From: Cerrena zonata
Lineage: Eukaryota; Basidiomycota; Agaricomycetes; Polyporales; Cerrenaceae
Direction: 5' to 3'
NCBI GenBank assembly: GCA_038087015.1
Contig: JASBNA010000058.1
Location: forward strand, 1-64,000
DNA: 64,000 nucleotides
How positions within the stretch are numbered: position 1 is the stretch's first letter; the number at the start of each line of letters is the position of its first letter. The position numbers and the translations under genes are program-made. This document shows, one piece after another, positions 30,935-40,687 of the stretch. Below the pieces are notes generated by a model. The model ran no database searches and had not been told where the DNA came from. It was given only the letters and a program-made list of their open reading frames with translations.

Positions 30935-32431
30935 ATGCCGGTAACGAAGAACGCTGCAGATGCTGCAGTGAAAGCGGAGAGTTCCGAGAAACCATATAGT
31001 AATGACGATAGTGTGACGAATGAATCAAGTCATGAAGAAGTTTCCAATAGACCAAGCTACAAAAGTGATCCTCAGAAACTTTTTGAACTTGTTCTGCAAA
31101 ACTATGATGCATGGCTGCAAGTCATAAACAAGCAGTTTCAGGAGCAATCGAAAGACCAGCAATATCTGCCATTTCCTAAGAATCAAGATTTTGATCTGAA
31201 TAAGCAAAAACCAATTTTTAATTACAGTTTACTTGATGCACTAGAACAAGCATCATCAGACTTTAGTGATAGAATACATAAACTCGAAGAAAGTGAAGGG
31301 ATACCAGAAATACCGAATTTGCATCAAGATAGTAAAAAAAACCAAGCACAAGGATTACTTAAAGAATCAGAAATTAATTTTTTAAGAAGTCGATTAACCG
31401 AGATAGTTATGAAAAGCAGACAAGGGATGCCACCACCCAAGAAAGAAGGGTTTTCTTTGTATGATACCCAAGATGAAGAAGGATTACATGAAGGAAACAC
31501 TGGAGATATTTATTTCAATGAAGATGGAAATCAAGATGATTATGATTTAGAGGAAATTGAAAATGAAGATTACCAATATGATTATTCACCAACCATTGAA
31601 GTAGAGCTCAACACTGCTCCTGAATGTGAAAAACACGGTCAAGAAATATGTGACTGTCCAATCGACGAACAGCGCTCAAGGTTCAATAGTACTAACGACG
31701 AGGGACCTTCGTGTGAGTTTACGTTTGAATACGACAGGAACGGAGAATTAGTTCCAACTTATAGTAACGTTGAAGAAAAACTACGCCTAATGAGTTTGAA
31801 TTCACGAAGTATTGGTAAAAACGGGAACATGAAACTACCTTCAATTAAAGAACTTAATATTCATACGAATACCGAAGAGAACTCGTCAAATGAAAAGAAA
31901 AATAAGAAGAAAAACAAGAAGAAGAAGAAACAGAAACAGTATGAAGCCAGTGAATCAGTTATCAAAGAAAAACAGCCAAGTGATTGTTGTTTATTTTGTG
32001 AATATGAAGCATTATTTGGAACCAAACCAAGACAAATGATAAAATGGTATAACGAGAAAGTAAGAAAAGATGAAGAAAGACGTCAAGAGTTCAAAAGAAA
32101 ATTAGAAAATGCAAAACTGAAGGCTTTGAAAAGACAACGTGAATTAAGACAACGTCAAATGGAAGAAAATGGGTTGGCCCGTACTGATTCTTACGATGAA
32201 CACTACTATTCCAACGACGAACAGTACCATGCTGCCCAAAATGCAAAGCATTCTCCCGATGAGAATACTTACGACGACTACGAAGAGGGCATCCATGAAG
32301 ACGGAGTTTATTGTCAGCATCACCAACTCTCGCATCCCTGGGAGTACAAGTGTCCCTCCTGCTCAGAACATGGCCATTGCTCCGACATGTGCTCATCCGA
32401 TCCGGTGCCCCCCGAGTACACTAACGATTAA
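30935..32431 (+). CDS. Ibd2/Nst1-like protein
   Basis: Related to yeast Ibd2 (a Bub2-pathway spindle-checkpoint protein) and to the similar block of Nst1. The evidence is the stretch CCLFCEYEALFGTKPRQMIKW and the following YNEKVRKDEERRQEFKRKL, near residues 349-390; the Ibd2 counterpart has CLFCEY-VFG-PP--MIKWYN. A Lys-rich run (KKNKKKNKKKKKQK) precedes it, and a basic coiled coil follows. The C-terminus has a Cys/His cluster (CQHHQLSHPWEYKCPSCSEH), possibly zinc-binding. The N-terminal half is acidic and disordered. At 498 residues it is longer than S. cerevisiae Ibd2 and much shorter than Nst1, so which one it represents is open. Confidence 0.55.
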   Translation: MPVTKNAADAAVKAESSEKPYSNDDSVTNESSHEEVSNRPSYKSDPQKLFELVLQNYDAWLQVINKQFQEQSKDQQYLPFPKNQDFDLNKQKPIFNYSLLDALEQASSDFSDRIHKLEESEGIPEIPNLHQDSKKNQAQGLLKESEINFLRSRLTEIVMKSRQGMPPPKKEGFSLYDTQDEEGLHEGNTGDIYFNEDGNQDDYDLEEIENEDYQYDYSPTIEVELNTAPECEKHGQEICDCPIDEQRSRFNSTNDEGPSCEFTFEYDRNGELVPTYSNVEEKLRLMSLNSRSIGKNGNMKLPSIKELNIHTNTEENSSNEKKNKKKNKKKKKQKQYEASESVIKEKQPSDCCLFCEYEALFGTKPRQMIKWYNEKVRKDEERRQEFKRKLENAKLKALKRQRELRQRQMEENGLARTDSYDEHYYSNDEQYHAAQNAKHSPDENTYDDYEEGIHEDGVYCQHHQLSHPWEYKCPSCSEHGHCSDMCSSDPVPPEYTND

Positions 32432-32874
32432 ATAGCATACCAATTGGTAAATAGCATTCTAATACTAACGACCTTTAAAGATATCCTAAATTAAAAACCA
32501 AGATGTACGGGTGTTTTCCCCACGTTAACAAGCCCATCAGCGGGAAACCTGCACACTGCGAAAGGGTTGCGATTCCTTTTTTCTTCCGTCTTTTTTTCTG
32601 TTGCTTTTTTTGTTTTTGTTTTTTTTCAGTCGTTCGAAGTTCATGCTTAAGAAAACAAAAAAAAAAGGCAAAAAAAAAAAAAAAATTGAATTAAATAATA
32701 ATGAGTACTAAATCATTCGAAGTACACTCTCCCTGTTCCAAGTTGTGCGGAATAGCTTGAGGTGATGAAGTGACATTTGGTCATTTCGGTCATTTTACTT
32801 CTAGTAGAATTGTACTTAGTTCTTTTCATTGTAAATTAACCATACAACAGAGGATTTCCCACTCAATAAACGCA
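32432..32874. other. Intergenic region with a Rap1-type site and poly-T/poly-A runs
   Basis: About 440 bases. ATGTACGGGTGT lies at 32503-32514. T-rich runs (32575-32625) and A-runs (32656-32685) follow. Open frames here are low-complexity shadows. Confidence 0.55.
32503..32514 (-). promoter_or_regulatory. Rap1-type motif
   Basis: The minus strand reads ACACCCGTACAT, a perfect match to the Rap1 consensus. It is about 360 bases before the ATG of the next gene. The 16 bases AAGATGTACGGGTGTT recur identically at 37192-37207. Confidence 0.5.
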
Positions 32875-33432
32875 ATGAGCACATTTACCAGAAGTGTCAC
32901 CCCATCTACGCCGGTTGGTCCTGGAAGGCCACCTCAAACGCACCATACTGTTCAATCGGTTACTTGGGTTAATGACTGGTATAATCCAACTGAGGATTTT
33001 GGGTCGGTGGATTTTGCAAACATTAAATTGAAAGGCTGGTATCGAGATGATAGTATCCCAAAGAAAGATAATAGTTTTAACCCAAATGATGTATTAGATT
33101 TGGCTCAATGGAAATATTATAAAGAAGTGCCTTTGGTCGAACATAATATAGTTAAAAACGAGACCCCGGTTGCTGGTGCTTCTTCTCAATTGGGGAAAGG
33201 TGTTACTTTTGCTGATGGAACCAATTTCAATGAAAATAACGGAGACACTGCTATAATAGCGGACAACGCTGGCGGTGAAGAGCCTTCGACCATCCAACCC
33301 AATGGGAGTGTTGAGGTTACCAAGGAGCTCGATAGCGAAAAACTATCTAATGCCATTAAAATCAATCCCGATGAGGGGGAGATGGCTTCTTTATCTGAAG
33401 CTGGATTAGAACCAGAAAGTCAGGTCAAATGA
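32875..33432 (+). CDS. Unknown acidic protein
   Basis: A 185-residue protein from the ATG of MSTFTRSVTPSTPVGPGRPP. The open frame reaches further upstream to a GTG, but no earlier ATG exists in frame. The first 95 residues look ordered and rich in Trp/Tyr (SVTWVNDWYNPTEDFGSVDF, then LKGWYRDD, LAQWKYYKEVPL), and may be a conserved small domain or binding peptide. The remainder is acidic and disordered. No signal peptide or membrane segment. Function unknown. Confidence 0.6.
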   Translation: MSTFTRSVTPSTPVGPGRPPQTHHTVQSVTWVNDWYNPTEDFGSVDFANIKLKGWYRDDSIPKKDNSFNPNDVLDLAQWKYYKEVPLVEHNIVKNETPVAGASSQLGKGVTFADGTNFNENNGDTAIIADNAGGEEPSTIQPNGSVEVTKELDSEKLSNAIKINPDEGEMASLSEAGLEPESQVK

Positions 33433-33470
33433 TGACGTTTAAATATTTGTTTTACTATGTAATTGTTACA

Positions 33471-33507
33471 ATATATATATATATATATATGTCTATGTGT
33501 GTGTGTA
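33471..33507 (+). repeat. AT and TG microsatellites
   Basis: About ten AT units at 33471-33490, followed by a short TG run at 33496-33507, between the stop codons of two convergent genes. AT-rich sequence of this kind often serves as 3'-end processing signal in yeasts. Confidence 0.85.
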
Positions 33508-33517
33508 TTTGTCTTAT

Positions 33518-35170
33518 TTAATTGATGTCTGGTTGAGGAATCGATTCATTTCTCTTAACGTTAATAAATGTCATGCAAGTTCTAGCGCTTTCAACAGCGT
33601 CACCTAATTCACATCTTTTATCAAAAGTCCAATTTTGTTCAGGAGTTAAATTATCTAAATTGACTCCTTCTCTTTGTAAGTTTTGAAAATTTCGCCTTAT
33701 TGATTGCAATTTGAAAACTTCTCTAGGATCACTCATTACAGTATTAATTATGAAGATTGTATTTTCTGGTAATTCCGAATAAAGTTTGTTCAATCTTTCA
33801 TTTAAATTTCGAATTAGTTTACTTCGCTCTTCACTTTCAAGTACACTGGTAATCTTATCATTAGAGTTATCAATGCCATCTCTTAAATATCCATCATACG
33901 CTTTAGGCACTGGTGACCATCCAGAATTATATTCGAGTTCTCGTAATTTTAATATAGTAAATTGATTCCCATTTTCAATATCCTTTAATGCAAAATCAAC
34001 CACTTCATCGTCATTTGTTGCTTGATGTTTTATTAAATATGAATTATGCTCCAATAAGGTATTATCCCAATCTCTTAATGGGGTATAATCAATTATTGAG
34101 GATTTAAGTGGTTCAAGTGATTTTTCATTAAGATTTTCAAAAAGCAGTGCTTCGCCAACGTTTTTCCCAAATAATTTGCCTTCTATTAATTTCATCTTAA
34201 CTAATCGAAGACATGCTTTTGAATCCTCAACTGATGAATGTCCTTCCCCGTTAGCTTCACCTTGCTGAATCAATTTTCCAAGATGTTTTTCCGAAAGCCA
34301 TTTTAAAGATGGTTTCATTGGTGGACCTCTTGTATGGTCATAGATGAGTGCAGTATCAATGACTTTAGGATGTTTAATCTTCAAAACATTTAAATCTGAT
34401 TCTAAGGATTGTCCAATTAAAATATCATTCGAAGAAACTATCGACAAAAACCTTTCTTGGACTTCTTTTAAAGTAGTGGTTACTCCCTCTAGTTTTGCTT
34501 CTGTTATTCCTGAATATTTGGTTAAATAATCAGTAATTTCAACATCTGGTTTAACAAAAGTATCAAGTACTATATTTTCATCAAAATCAATAATAGATAT
34601 TCTAGTTAATACTTTCCCATTAGCCGATTGACAAAATTCACAATCAAGACTAAATGTATGGGATCCTTCATGATCAAAATCTTTGGTTTCAACCCAGTCA
34701 CTTCCTTCAATATTAACTGGATTATCCAATAACGATGAATGCATTGGATAATTATGTTGTTGCATTTCTTCTTTACTCATGGTTAAATCTGGTAATATAA
34801 TCTTATCCTTTTTCAGCAGTTTCATTAATGCATTTTTTTGCCCATCAGTTAATGGGACATTTATTAAAGCTTGTAATGCCAGGTGTAAACTATCTTTACT
34901 TCCAGGACTTGAACTTGGATAAAGATAATCAAAGGTTTTTTTGAAAAATTCAAAGTCGTCAATAATATTTAAGTCATTAATCGGTATTGGTCCTTTTGTT
35001 GATCTACTATCAAACTTAGTTCCGAAATCTTCTTTTGATATACCAGGAATAAAACAAAACACTATATTATGATTTTTACGATTAATCAATTTGAATGGAA
35101 TTCGTCTTATATCAGCCTTTTTAATAAATACATCCAATATGAATGATCTAATATGAGCAATTTTAACCAT
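33518..35170 (-). CDS. REX1: RNA exonuclease 1 (Rex1/Rnh70)
   Basis: DEDDh-family 3'-5' exonuclease that trims 5S rRNA, 5.8S rRNA and tRNA precursors in the nucleus. The exonuclease motifs are in order: SLDCEFCQ (Exo I, with Asp-Glu), then ILIGQSLESDLNVLKIKH (Exo II) and HSSVEDSKACLRLVKMKLIEG (Exo III with the general-base His and Asp). The first in-frame ATG that is not blocked gives 550 residues, close to S. cerevisiae Rex1. However, the frame stays open for about 64 codons further upstream, with a Lys-rich, clearly protein-like sequence (KSKRKKHKKKLQKALALAEI), to an in-frame TAG at 35363-35365, which is itself ten codons after an ATG (35395). The true N-terminus is thus uncertain. Confidence 0.9.
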   Translation of the reverse strand: MVKIAHIRSFILDVFIKKADIRRIPFKLINRKNHNIVFCFIPGISKEDFGTKFDSRSTKGPIPINDLNIIDDFEFFKKTFDYLYPSSSPGSKDSLHLALQALINVPLTDGQKNALMKLLKKDKIILPDLTMSKEEMQQHNYPMHSSLLDNPVNIEGSDWVETKDFDHEGSHTFSLDCEFCQSANGKVLTRISIIDFDENIVLDTFVKPDVEITDYLTKYSGITEAKLEGVTTTLKEVQERFLSIVSSNDILIGQSLESDLNVLKIKHPKVIDTALIYDHTRGPPMKPSLKWLSEKHLGKLIQQGEANGEGHSSVEDSKACLRLVKMKLIEGKLFGKNVGEALLFENLNEKSLEPLKSSIIDYTPLRDWDNTLLEHNSYLIKHQATNDDEVVDFALKDIENGNQFTILKLRELEYNSGWSPVPKAYDGYLRDGIDNSNDKITSVLESEERSKLIRNLNERLNKLYSELPENTIFIINTVMSDPREVFKLQSIRRNFQNLQREGVNLDNLTPEQNWTFDKRCELGDAVESARTCMTFINVKRNESIPQPDIN

Positions 35171-35394
35171 TGGATCAGTATATTTCCCGTCATTGGCTAT
35201 TATTTCAGCTAGTGCTAATGCTTTTTGTAATTTCTTTTTATGCTTCTTCCGTTTAGACTTGGCCTCATCATTGTCCTCATCATTAGAGGCTTCGGTCTTG
35301 ATTTGCTTGTCTTCTTTTGGGTAAGCAATGCAATGGAATGGGCAGAGGATCTTCTTCTCTTGCTAGCTATTGGTTTCGACAGGCTGATTCACCA

Positions 35395-35628
35395 TCAGTA
35401 GGTTGACTTAAACCCTTTCTGGGGGCTAGGAACCCTAAGTTCGTTTGACTTCTCTTCTTCGTCATTAAAAGAAGATATTGAAACTGCAGAATCTCTTCTG
35501 GCGTATTGTAATTCAGATGTTTTCAAAAATTCCCGAACTTGATTACGTTGATTTTCACCTTCCGCAGTGGAAATAGATAACCTGGCAGTGTTTTTGCTCA
35601 ATGGATCATCGGTATCAACCAGTCCCAT
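35395..35628 (-). CDS. Small ORF, unknown, overlapping the upstream Rex1 ATG
   Basis: A 77-codon frame starting MGLVDTDDPLSKNTARLSIS and ending SPQKGFKSTY. It carries a basic phospho-site-like RRDSAVSISS and an acidic stretch, and looks like protein rather than random sequence. Its TGA overlaps the ATG of the Rex1 frame (TGATG). It could be a separate small protein, or the first exon/fragment of something larger. No family recognised. Confidence 0.42.
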   Translation of the reverse strand: MGLVDTDDPLSKNTARLSISTAEGENQRNQVREFLKTSELQYARRDSAVSISSFNDEEEKSNELRVPSPQKGFKSTY

Positions 35629-36069
35629 ATTATGTTCTATGCTAAGAATTTGTATATATAAATTTATATATTTGAAAAAGAAGGAAGATCAGTTATTCTC
35701 AGGATTCATAAATTTCCAACGATTACTGAGTGGAAATAGAATAGGCTAATCAAGAAAAGCGAATTATAAGCAAGACAATGAATAAAAAGTATCAAATTAT
35801 ATCAGTATTGATTCGAAAAAAGCCGATCTGTTGTATGATTCTTTAGAGCATTCGTAACTTGATTTTTAGGCATCTCTCAATGTCTGCGTACGTTGGCATC
35901 GGTTTTTTTTCTGTGGGTTTCGTCGAAATTTTTTTGTATACAAAAAAAAAAAAAAAAAAAATAGCAGTGTGTGCAGGTATTGCAAACTTGACGCGTTCAA
36001 TTAACAAACATCAAATAGGTCAAACTTCAAGGGTTAATAGATGCAAAAGTGGAGAAGGAACTTGATTGA
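35629..36069. other. Intergenic region upstream of the small ORF
   Basis: About 440 bases with a poly-A run at 35941-35960; it holds the promoter of the small ORF and REX1, and the DYN3 3' end. The 68-codon frame here is not supported. Confidence 0.5.
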
Positions 36070-37101
36070 TCAAGACATGTAGTATGTCTCAGCAAGTGCT
36101 TCTTTCAACAATCCATGGAAGTTGAGTGTCTTGGTAAAGGAGCTTTCTTTTGGCAAGTCACGGTCGGAATCCTGATTCTCTTCTTCTTTTGACATATACT
36201 GGATTAGCTTCGTTTGAGCTTGTTCATCGATTGGATCGGCGTCGAGAAATTGTTCATAGAGGGTATTGAACTCTTGGATTTCCTCCAAGCTAGAAAGGAG
36301 GCGGCTCTTTGAAAGTTGAGGTCCACCATGAGCAGCAGACTTTGCCAATATTTCGATTTTGCTCCAGGAATCCCAACCCAACGGTATCAAGATATTGACA
36401 AATAGGTTATCACTTATGAAAACACCGTCTTCGTCGTAGATCGAAATAGGTTCTGGAGGGTGGTTGTATGATTGTGACTCATTTGGTTGACCTTCAACGC
36501 TTTGATCTATGAATTTTACCAACGAAAGAATGGAGGCACCGCTGGAAATGAAGGACTGAACTCCAGATACAATCGCAAACGATCCACTATGCTGTAAACT
36601 GAGAAATCTCAAAAGCTGTTGAGTTGATACACTGTACGGTAGCAAGTGATCCTGAGAAAACAGATCGGAATCTAGAACAATTATCAAGTCCCATGTTAGC
36701 GGGCGCTCTGCCTGTCCCGGCGAGAGGTTGATAGGTATATCATCTCCATCGTAGTCTTCATTCTCGTCTAAACTCGACACTTTCATAAAATACTTCAAAT
36801 TATCAATGAATTTCAGTTTAGTTTTTCCTATTGAAACCCCACCGATCTTGCTAATCATGTAGAGCAATGGGTATAACTCTTCCATGCTACTGAATATTGG
36901 GACAAGATGTGTTTCGAATTCATTGGGTTGTAGTAAAGACTCGAGATATTTAGCGTAAACAGAGTAGTTACACATCACATATATTTCATGGTCGCCCTCA
37001 GTGTAGTAGTTTATGCTCGTGCCATTCTTGGTTCCACTTCCTAGGAGCACTATGACCCTTTTTGTAAGTCGTCTTTTGACATCAAAGATCTCGTCGGTCA
37101 T
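36070..37101 (-). CDS. DYN3: Dynein light intermediate chain-like protein (Dyn3-like)
   Basis: Probable subunit of cytoplasmic dynein. The assignment rests on weak but ordered similarity to light intermediate chains. The start KRVIVLLGSGTKNGTSINYY occupies the P-loop region, here degenerate. A central LTWDLIIVLDSDLF follows, then DGVFISDNLFVNILIPLGWD, where the IP-GWDSWSKI block matches the family's FIPAGWD motif. After it comes an acidic helix (EEIQEFNTLYEQFLDADPID) like the linker after the G-like domain. 343 residues. Divergent from the next gene with about 240 bases between. Confidence 0.55.
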   Translation of the reverse strand: MTDEIFDVKRRLTKRVIVLLGSGTKNGTSINYYTEGDHEIYVMCNYSVYAKYLESLLQPNEFETHLVPIFSSMEELYPLLYMISKIGGVSIGKTKLKFIDNLKYFMKVSSLDENEDYDGDDIPINLSPGQAERPLTWDLIIVLDSDLFSQDHLLPYSVSTQQLLRFLSLQHSGSFAIVSGVQSFISSGASILSLVKFIDQSVEGQPNESQSYNHPPEPISIYDEDGVFISDNLFVNILIPLGWDSWSKIEILAKSAAHGGPQLSKSRLLSSLEEIQEFNTLYEQFLDADPIDEQAQTKLIQYMSKEEENQDSDRDLPKESSFTKTLNFHGLLKEALAETYYMS

Positions 37102-37194
37102 TCTCTAGTGTTAGAGCTGTTAAAAGCGATTTTAAGTGTTCAAACCTTTTTTTTTTTTGTTTATATTTAGACGCTACGAGTTTTTGGTATTAAG

Positions 37195-37206
37195 ATGTAC
37201 GGGTGT
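37195..37206 (-). promoter_or_regulatory. Rap1-type motif in divergent promoter
   Basis: The minus strand reads ACACCCGTACAT, a perfect consensus match, 94 bases before the DYN3-like ATG and 134 bases before the next gene's ATG. Flanking bases are identical to the site at 32503. Confidence 0.5.
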
Positions 37207-37339
37207 TGTGAGTAGAACCGAGTACGTAGAGTAAATTGAAGGACTAAAAGACTTTAGTTTTAAGAAGTAGAGTAGCAGAAGAGTACTTAGAGTATATATA
37301 TTAGACTTTGGCTTATGTTATTAAGCGATAGAGACTGTC

Positions 37340-37996
37340 ATGATAACATCACAAGACACTAGTGACTTGAAATCAGTATGGCTTCAACTAAGATCAATAG
37401 CTCAAGTAGTGTATAAAAACATTTTGCAACTGTCGCAAAAAAGTCACGATTTTGCAAGCTTGCTTCATAAGACGAAGGCTCAACGAGAATCGATAATTGT
37501 CAGCTTCTTTTCATTCCTAAAGATGTCGAATTTGACCGAGAAAGACGTTGAGAAGTTCTTTTCACCTCAAAGCTGGCAAGAGACGGCCAGAAAGTTGGGT
37601 TACAGTGAAGAAGAGGTGAAAATCATTAGTAGATTAGATTCCCAAGTTACCTATCCATATTATATTGAGGGTGGCCCATTAGATGGTACCAAGAAATATA
37701 TAGATGGCCCAGCATTCAGAAATATAGGGGATTTGGCTAGGTTTGAGTTGGATAGTGTGTTTAGTAAAGATGAAAAGGAAAGGCCAATCAAGAAACATTT
37801 CAAAGACAAAAAAAACTTGATTGTTGCACCGGAATTTATGGAATCATACTTTGCTCAAACCAAGAACACGAATCCAGATGTTATTCCTGCCATTCCATTA
37901 TCGATTGAGGGTCAGGATGAAGAATCTGACGACAAAGTAGTGATTGATTTATTTTTAAGATCCTACAATAAAGCAGCCAAAGATGAAACTGAATGA
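37340..37996 (+). CDS. Unknown protein with conserved-looking core
   Basis: A 218-residue protein that I do not recognise. The middle looks like an ordered domain: FFSPQSWQETARKLGYSEEE, then YPYYIEGGPLDGTKKYIDGP and AFRNIGDLARFELDSVF. A helix before it (LKMSNLTEKDVEKFF) may be part of the same fold. The C-terminus is acidic and ends RSYNKAAKDETE. No signal peptide or membrane helix. A TATATATA element lies about 45 bases upstream of the ATG. Two later ATGs exist, but the first is taken because the frame looks coding from there. Confidence 0.7.
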   Translation: MITSQDTSDLKSVWLQLRSIAQVVYKNILQLSQKSHDFASLLHKTKAQRESIIVSFFSFLKMSNLTEKDVEKFFSPQSWQETARKLGYSEEEVKIISRLDSQVTYPYYIEGGPLDGTKKYIDGPAFRNIGDLARFELDSVFSKDEKERPIKKHFKDKKNLIVAPEFMESYFAQTKNTNPDVIPAIPLSIEGQDEESDDKVVIDLFLRSYNKAAKDETE

Positions 37997-38033
37997 AAAA
38001 AAAAATATGTTCAAAATTAGATATAAAAAATAT

Positions 38034-39758
38034 TTAACAGAAAAATTTATATAGTTTATAATAAAATGGTTTAGATTGATATTCGAGTCTTTCTTCTGCG
38101 AGCTCTTGTTTCAATAATTCAACATCCCAATCCCTTCTACCAGAATCCAAATCAATATCTTTCAAATCAATTAACAATGGGGAGAAGGACTTGTTATAAA
38201 TATTGTAGATGAACCACATTACAATCATTAGAGGTAAACTAAGACAATTTTGCCAAAAAGTAGAAACAGAGGCACTTTGTCCAATTGGCCAAATGGAAAT
38301 CCAAATTTCAGCGATGATGATTAAGCCCAAGATAATAACCCCAGTGATTGAGCCTACAAGACCCATTGGGGAAACGAAAATGACTTCATCTAAGCTTCTA
38401 CCCTGAATATACAACGCTCTTCTAAATCTAATATGAGTGACACAAATTGCAGCCCAGGTGAAAAAGGAAGATAATGAACAAACTGAGAAAAGCCAAGTGA
38501 ATACAGTACCTTCATTAGCAGATTCAACTAAGAAACCTAATAAACCAATTAAGCAAGTGAAGATGATTGCAACCAAAGGTCTACCTTTTCTATCAACATA
38601 ACCAAATATACGAGGTAAGAAACCCTGTTCTTGAACAGCCATTGAGGCCAAAACTCTGGAACAACCATAAACACAAGAATTACCCACTGAAAATGAAGCT
38701 GATAAGACAACAGCATTCATTATATGAGGAACAACTTTGATTCCACCATTTGAAACAGCAATCACAAAAGGAGAAGCTGAAACACCCGATCCATTTAGTA
38801 ATAAATCATCATTTGAAGGAACCAAAAAGCCAATGATTATGGCTGATACGATATAAAATAAGGTAATTCTCCAGAAAACTTGTTTGGTAGCTTTTGGTAA
38901 AGATTTACGAGGATTTTTAGTTTCACTACTTGCAATTGCTACCAATTCAGTACCACCAAAAGTGAAAGCAGCACTTATAAATGAGGAACAAACACCTTTA
39001 AACCCGTTGTTAAAAGCTCCCGGATTATGCCAATATCTTGCCCCGATATAACCTTGATCACCAACACCACAAATAATGCAAATACCTAATATGATAAAAC
39101 CAATTACTGCAAGAACTTTAATGATGGATAAGATGAATTCGGTTTCACCCCAAGCTTTAACTCCGAATAAATTAATAACGACTATTAAAACATAAAAAAT
39201 AGCCACCCAGACCGAAGGACTAATTGAATCATTCCAATATTGAATAGTTAAAGCAATGGCAACAAGTTCTGAAGGTAAAGAGATAAGCCAAGAAAGGGCG
39301 TAAACCAAACCAAAAACCCAATTGAAAGCAGGACTTAAAAATCTACCAAATAACGAAATGAAGGAACCGGCCACTGTAAATTGAGTTGCGATTTCGGCTA
39401 ATGATAATACAACACAAAGAATGGCATAAGCAACAATCACGTAACCAACCAAAAGTCCACCGGGACCTGCAATTGATAAGTTATAACCACTACTAACAAA
39501 GATTCCCGAACCAAGAACCCCACCAATGGCTAACCAAAAAAGATGACGACTTTTAAGAGATTGTTGAAGAGGTTGATGAGAAGCAAAATAATTTGCTTTT
39601 TCTAAATCGGACATTTGTGAAACGTCCAGATCGGTTTTGACGGCTGCTGGTTTGAATGAATTGACCACACGGGAAACAATACTGCTATTATCATGGTCCA
39701 AGTCTTCTGAATATACTTGTTCCGAGCTAATTGATTTATCTTTATTGGAATCAGCCAT
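38034..39758 (-). CDS. Amino acid permease (YAT/APC family)
   Basis: Plasma-membrane amino acid:proton symporter of the fungal YAT family, 574 residues with about 12 membrane helices. Family marks are SLKSRHLFWLAIGGVLGSGI and FVSSGYNLSIAGPGGLLVGY at helix 1-2, then FTFGGTELVAIASSETKNPR (the unwound helix 6 and the S-S-E-T-K-N-P motif) and LPKATKQVFWRI. The C-terminal end lies close to the last helix (LYKFFC, like the palmitoylated F-W-C of Gap1-type permeases). Which amino acids it carries cannot be read. The promoter contains five GATA boxes, consistent with nitrogen control. Confidence 0.92.
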   Translation of the reverse strand: MADSNKDKSISSEQVYSEDLDHDNSSIVSRVVNSFKPAAVKTDLDVSQMSDLEKANYFASHQPLQQSLKSRHLFWLAIGGVLGSGIFVSSGYNLSIAGPGGLLVGYVIVAYAILCVVLSLAEIATQFTVAGSFISLFGRFLSPAFNWVFGLVYALSWLISLPSELVAIALTIQYWNDSISPSVWVAIFYVLIVVINLFGVKAWGETEFILSIIKVLAVIGFIILGICIICGVGDQGYIGARYWHNPGAFNNGFKGVCSSFISAAFTFGGTELVAIASSETKNPRKSLPKATKQVFWRITLFYIVSAIIIGFLVPSNDDLLLNGSGVSASPFVIAVSNGGIKVVPHIMNAVVLSASFSVGNSCVYGCSRVLASMAVQEQGFLPRIFGYVDRKGRPLVAIIFTCLIGLLGFLVESANEGTVFTWLFSVCSLSSFFTWAAICVTHIRFRRALYIQGRSLDEVIFVSPMGLVGSITGVIILGLIIIAEIWISIWPIGQSASVSTFWQNCLSLPLMIVMWFIYNIYNKSFSPLLIDLKDIDLDSGRRDWDVELLKQELAEERLEYQSKPFYYKLYKFFC

Positions 39759-40256
39759 TTTGCAATTACTTTACTTATTATGGATTTTTATGCGAAGGGA
39801 GATTTTATATGAAGGATAGTCCGATGGCTTGATGAAAAGATTTCAACGAATGAATACTATTGACCTGGAAAAGACTAACGGTATTATGAGTCGAGTAGTA
39901 ATCTGTGGGCTCAGAGGAAAAGACAACTTCCGAACTGATCTATGTCAATCTAGCCTATTGAGCTAACGATACCTGTGATAACTAGAAGATGATGAATTAA
40001 AAGAACCCCAGTAGAACCAAGCGATAATGAAAAAAACCAAATGGTGATTTAATCAAAACCGGATGTAAATGAAGCCAACGAAGTCAAGGGAAATTGAAAT
40101 TACAGGAAAAGAGAGTTAACGAAGTTAGCCATTGAATTGAAAAAAAAAAAAAAAAAATAAAAAAGTTTTGACAGAAGGGAAAAACTAAAAAAAACAAAAA
40201 AAAAAAAAAAAATAAAAAATTTTCTCTATTCCCCATTGGGTGAGCCACACTAAGCT

Positions 40257-40283
40257 GATAAAAAGCTGATAAAAAGCTGATAA
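40257..40283 (+). promoter_or_regulatory. Three GATAA boxes in an 11-base tandem repeat
   Basis: Three copies of AAAAGCTGATA place GATAA at 40257, 40268 and 40279, exactly one helical turn apart (11 bases) and about 500 bases before the permease ATG. GATA factors (Gln3/Gat1 type) mediate nitrogen catabolite control of permeases in yeasts. Confidence 0.45.
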
Positions 40284-40687
40284 AATGTCACTTGGTTTTA
40301 ACTAAGGAGCAGGCCACTTGATATGCTGGCTTGTGGGAGAGTGATGGTGAAAGGGATACCCAAATGTAATCTTCCAATTGGGAGAGATCGTTTCGCTTAA
40401 TAACGGTGCGTTAGTGCGCTAAAGAACATTGAAGATCAGTTGATTTTAGAAATTTCTTTCGGTATTTTCAGAGTTGATGAACATCGAATAAACAAGTACG
40501 AAATGCTTTTACACAATAAGCCAAATATCGGCTATTCATGAAAGCAAGACCAAGCTTATGGATCACAAGCAGTGTAGACGAGAATCAGGTAAGCTGGTGC
40601 ATGCTCAATACCATACCTGTTGATATATCCGAAGTGTCGACAGGTTTTCGTACTTAATGATCGGATATGTAAATGATGGGATACTCA

